This document shows, piece after piece, positions 60,562 through 64,000 of a DNA stretch of 64,000 nucleotides. Position 1 is the first letter of the stretch; every line of letters starts with the position of its first letter. Below the pieces are notes generated by a model. The model was not told the DNA's origin. It was given only the letters and a program-made list of their open reading frames with translations, and ran no database searches. The position numbers and the translations under genes were made by a program. Origin of the DNA: Elysia crispata (taxonomy: Eukaryota; Mollusca; Gastropoda; Plakobranchidae); NCBI GenBank assembly GCA_033675545.1, contig JAWDGP010002524.1, forward strand, positions 91,001 to 155,000. Direction: 5' to 3'.

Positions 60562-60912
60562 GATAGTATCTGTCTATGCGTTATGTTTAACGGAATGAAA
60601 TCCTTTTAATTTGAATTGTTGGCACTATTTCTAGGGTAGAGATCCTACTTCAAATCTCCCTCTTACACCCAGGCAGGTTGATTCCGTTTTACTTTTAACT
60701 CCGAAACAGTGAAATGGCCGGTGTTTTCTTGTCCCACACAACCCGGAAACTGACTCCGCCGAGTAGCAGCTACGCGTGACGAGGCTCTCGGCAGTGTGTG
60801 AGTGTGTGTCGCGCGATGTGTCACTGGGTCTCGGCGAGGCCGCCGCAGCAACGGAGCAGAAAATTTATCAGCCGCTCGCGGACCCTCGAGCCACCGGCTC
60901 TACGGAACGAAA
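60562..60912 (-). promoter_or_regulatory. Coactosin 5' UTR and CpG-rich probable promoter
   Basis: 60562-60660 is ordinary leader immediately upstream of the coactosin ATG. 60700-60912 is much richer in G+C and CpG than the rest of the window (for example CGCGCGATG, CTCGGCGAGGCCGCCGC). No TATA box is evident. Its position fits a CpG-rich start region for coactosin. Confidence 0.5.
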
Positions 60913-61477
60913 GCAGTAAAGATTAGCGCTGCTGTTCTTTTAAAATTTTAAATTAGTCCTCTAAGTTTACTGCATTAAGACCAAAAGAAAATAAAAATTA
61001 GTAATTCGTCTAGCCCCTGAGGACGAGCATGCCAGCAGGCACTTGGGCACTGAATCGTGAATAAACTTTCCTTTACCTGCACTTTTGTAAAGGTGGCGTA
61101 TATTAACTGTTTGAAAGTAACCTAATATTAAATTTCGGATAAACTGGTGTCGTCAATTCTGGTTATTGTATCCGCAACGAAAATTCCAGTTAATATCCGG
61201 ATGGCGAGTCACTGGTTGTAAGCTGTGGTGACCAAGGTTGTATTAATGGGCAGTGTTCAAATTTCGATGCACATTTTATAAGTGTTGTCATAGACGGGCT
61301 ACATCAAACAAAGAAACTGCCATTATTGGGCTTAGGACAAACCCTAACCAGTTTAAGCTTTGCTCAATGGCAATGACTTCAAATATGACTTTATAGATTG
61401 GAGCTGAATTTTGATTCTAAGTTTCCCAAAGAATCTTAATATACCGAGGAATGAAATAGAATCTTAGATTAATCGGG

Positions 61478-61870
61478 AAAAAATGCAAAGCAGTCACCAG
61501 CTAGAACTCAAGTAAGACTTTGAACTAAGAAAAACAATTATAAAAGACATAGTCGACGTGTCGCTTTATTAGCTTCTTCGGTGCTTTATGTATAGTTACC
61601 GTTGAAGCTAATAAAAAGCGAACCTATAGTTACCGAAGAAGCTAATAAAGCGAACCTATAGTTACCGAAGAAGCTAATAAAGCGAAACTATAGTTACCGT
61701 AGAAGCTCATAAAGCGAACCTATAGTTACCGAAGAAGCTAATAAAGCGAACCTATAGTTCCCGGAGAAGCTAATAAAGCGAATCGTCGTCTATGTCTAAT
61801 ATAATTGTTTTTCTTAGTTCATTGTCTTACTTGAGTTTTAATGTAGTTGGTGACTGCTTTACATTTTTTT
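61478..61870. mobile_element. Foldback-type element with minisatellite core
   Basis: Left arm 61478-61581 and right arm 61761-61870 are reverse complements at roughly 85-90% (shared parts include AAAGCAGTCACC, CTCAAGTAAGAC, GAACTAAGAAAAACAATTAT and CGCTTTATTAGCTTCT). Between them lie five to six copies of a 32-bp unit (GCTAATAAAGCGAACCTATA and GTTACCGAAGAA). The repeat unit reuses the inner end of the arms. There is no ORF, which suggests a non-autonomous element. Confidence 0.75.
61594..61792. repeat. 32-bp tandem repeat inside the foldback element
   Basis: About six units. Most are identical apart from single changes (GAAACTATAG, GTAGAAGCTC, GTTCCCGGAG) and one 2-nt insertion in the first unit. 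Confidence 0.9.
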
Positions 61871-62656
61871 TTACATTTCTGGCCTGGAACGTATTCGGTC
61901 ATCCCTACATCTTCACTGATCCTGGAACTTAAGCTGTATGTAGTGTTTCAAGAGTTGTGATCTAGCTTGTATAATTTTATTAGATTAATCTCATGGTTTT
62001 AATTTGCTGATTTTTACTGCAACCTTTTTATCTATCGCCTTCAATCTCTAACCGCGTTCTTGCTGTGGTAATGTCTATAACAAAACTAAGTCTCTTTCTG
62101 ACGTTAAGTTTTCACTAATATTCTCGTGTTATATCCTTTCATTTCGTTGTTTTTGAGAAATGGAAAAAAAGTAGTTTTTCTTATAGACTTTGTTTCGAGT
62201 GTGAAAGCTGAAATGCAGCTACCATTTTACTTTTCTTCGAACTGTTCACGAACCATATTGATGCGTAGGAAAAAAAATATAGCTAATCAAAATGAAAATA
62301 AATAATCTTGATAATGGCAGCAACTATTCTGTTATTTGTTTCCTCCAACAACCGATTCAGAGTAAAGCTTGTCCTATAACTAATCGTAATCTGGATTTAT
62401 CCGGTTAGCAATCCGGATCATGTCTAGGCCGAACTGAAAGAAGATTAATGTCAGGCAGGTCTCGGTCAGTGAAACCACGGGCTTAACAGGAAACTATGAC
62501 ACAGAGCTTGCCGATGTGAAGCGCATGGAGGAGGGGTAGCCGAGAGACAAACTTAAAAAAAAAAGGGAATGTTGAATTGAAAAGCCAGCCGCCATGAGTC
62601 AAATGACAAGAGGCTACTTAAGGGGGGAGAGAAGGGATTGTGATAGGCTGAAAGGA

Positions 62657-62759
62657 GAGGAGGAGGAGGAGGAGGAGGAGGAGGAGGAGAAGAAGAAGAA
62701 GAAGAAGAAGAAGAAGAAGAAGAAGAAGAAGAAGAAGAAGAAGAAGAAGAAGAAGAAGA

Positions 62760-62806
<47 letters not shown>
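62657..62806. repeat. Compound purine tract (GAG)n-(GAA)n-(GA)n
   Basis: About 150 nt of pure purine in three successive motifs: roughly 11 GAG, 25 GAA, then about 20 GA. Confidence 0.95.
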
Positions 62807-62808
<2 letters not shown>

Positions 62809-63779
62809 ATGGAGAGGCAAAATTGGTTTGGAGGAAAGAAATTTAGAATAAACATCTATAACTTAACTTTGTGGCAGATGTTTAGAGTCACAGACAAAGA
62901 TAAATAGACAGTATGGCTGAAAAGATAATAGATACATAGAGGAGATAACTGAAAAGGAGGTCATGGGGTGGGAAAAATTAAGAGTACGTGGGTGTTTATG
63001 TGTCCATAGGGGAGTGGACAACTTCAAGTCCTGTCAAGGGGTGGAACAAAAAGAATTAAAAAAGGTCTTGTTAAACATGGAGTTGTTTTAGTGGGCATGT
63101 CCGAACTTTTACTATGTGGTGTCCCAGAATGATTTAAGCTTACAGAATTCCTGCTCGATGGAATTTTGATACAATACCTAGAATCTATGTCCTACGTTTA
63201 TCTAGTGTACTGTTTACCTCTTTCATTGCTTTCACAATTACCATTTGTTTCTTTTTCAAAATTATTTTACTTACAAAACAGTATTCGTGTGAGCTATGAC
63301 ATACATAAGTATCTTTTCGGTAGCGGTTAATTTAAAGGAAATTTAACAGTAAACTTCGTTTTATAGTCATTCCCTTTTACTCTATTATGATAAACAAAAC
63401 AAAACCAAAAAACAACCTAAATTTAAAAAGCTTTTTCTCTAAAATAATACATGTACCACTCTGATGTCCTTGGCTTCATCATCAGATTTACTTCAAAAGA
63501 CCATCGCTGTGGGATTTTCCGCTGGGTCGCACAGCTGATGACACAAACGATTCGATACAACAGCCAAGTGGGAGCTTGAGCGCTATTTTGCACACAATAA
63601 GTGAGGCCAGCCGTCTGGTTTCTTTACGGAATCTGGCGTCTCCTAAGTCACTTGCAGAATATCTTAACCGAACTTAGCCCTCTAATTCAGCTGACAAGAC
63701 AGATTTTATCATTGCGTGGACTCGTTTTAACATTTCGAACTTAGGAAGAGAGGAGCGGTCACAGACACTCGGTTCGGAC

Positions 63780-63780
<1 letters not shown>

Positions 63781-63852
<72 letters not shown>
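63781..63852. repeat. (GA)n microsatellite
   Basis: About 70 bp of uninterrupted GA near the right end of the window. Confidence 0.95.
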
Positions 63853-63855
<3 letters not shown>

Positions 63856-64000
63856 AGTTCCTATTTTCCTATTTCGTCATTTTTCCCTTGCCATCTTTTT
63901 GAAAGGATTCCTGCCATAATTAATTTGAAAACGGAAAAAACGAGGTATCTGAAAGATAATACGGTATTATCAAGTTAAAAGAAATTAAACGCAAATCATA

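Larger units (their letters stand above)
60913..64000. other. Region upstream of coactosin
   Basis: Contains the foldback element (61478-61870) and two purine tracts (62657-62806 and 63781-63852). No coding exon is supported. 63.5-63.78 kb has more CpG than the surroundings and may be a regulatory region or first exon of a gene outside the window. Confidence 0.55.

Noticed and set aside
60651-60903. CpG-rich minus frame ending in Trp-Val with a GTAAGA donor, at first a candidate first coding exon of coactosin
   Set aside because: It contains no ATG, and a stop precedes the open frame. The exon at 60485-60561 has an ATG, the coactosin VRDD motif and the correct phase, so the CpG-rich frame is 5' flank.
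61594-61792. CRISPR-like array
   Set aside because: The units are contiguous with no unique spacers and sit inside an inverted-repeat element in an animal genome. It is a minisatellite.
62594-62809. Glu/Lys/Arg-Glu repeat frame and its antisense Ser/Phe/Leu frames
   Set aside because: Translation of the (GAG)n-(GAA)n-(GA)n tract only.

Overview
The window reads as animal nuclear DNA, most likely a gastropod mollusc and probably a heterobranch. Supporting signs are AT-rich intergenic DNA, intron-split genes with GT/AG junctions, very abundant (GA)n, (GATA)n and trinucleotide microsatellites, clusters of the self-complementary motif TAGATCTAGATCTA, and a LINE whose 3' end runs into (TTA)n. The species is inferred and was not tested. 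No prokaryotic, organellar or viral gene was seen.

Layout. (1) 1-7409, minus: the 5' part of SPG11 (spatacsin), which runs off the left edge. (2) 7410-15334: repeat-rich intergenic DNA with a short TIR element (MITE-like), a tandem pair of tRNA-SINE-like 208-bp units, interleaved short duplications and microsatellites. (3) 15335-23746, minus: a complete CDK7 gene of 11 coding exons (342 aa). It has a partly duplicated exon 10 and two relics of one LINE family in its introns. A large inverted repeat (two arms of about 300 bp) starts 95 bp upstream of its ATG. (4) 25.9-26.6 kb: a diverged direct duplication. (5) 27027 to about 30.7 kb, minus: a CR1/L2-like LINE with an uninterrupted endonuclease plus reverse transcriptase ORF. 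(6) 30.9-34.5 kb: a relic of a probable transposon-derived gene and a second MITE copy. (7) 34548-42488, plus: a complete CENPL gene of 12 coding exons (353 aa). (8) 47556-60561, minus: a complete coactosin-like (COTL1) gene of four coding exons (142 aa). Its 11.7-kb first intron is packed with microsatellites. (9) 60.6-64 kb: the CpG-rich coactosin 5' flank, a foldback-type element with a 32-bp minisatellite core, and long purine tracts.

The four host genes are unrelated housekeeping genes: lysosome/autophagy (SPG11), CDK activation and transcription (CDK7), kinetochore (CENPL) and actin (coactosin). They do not form an operon or a shared pathway. All exon models were assembled by hand from splice signals, phase continuity and remembered family similarity. 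Phases close exactly through every junction listed. The most unusual material is non-coding: the CDK7-proximal inverted repeat, the two short mobile-element families, and the coactosin intron whose donor site abuts a long (ATT)n tract.
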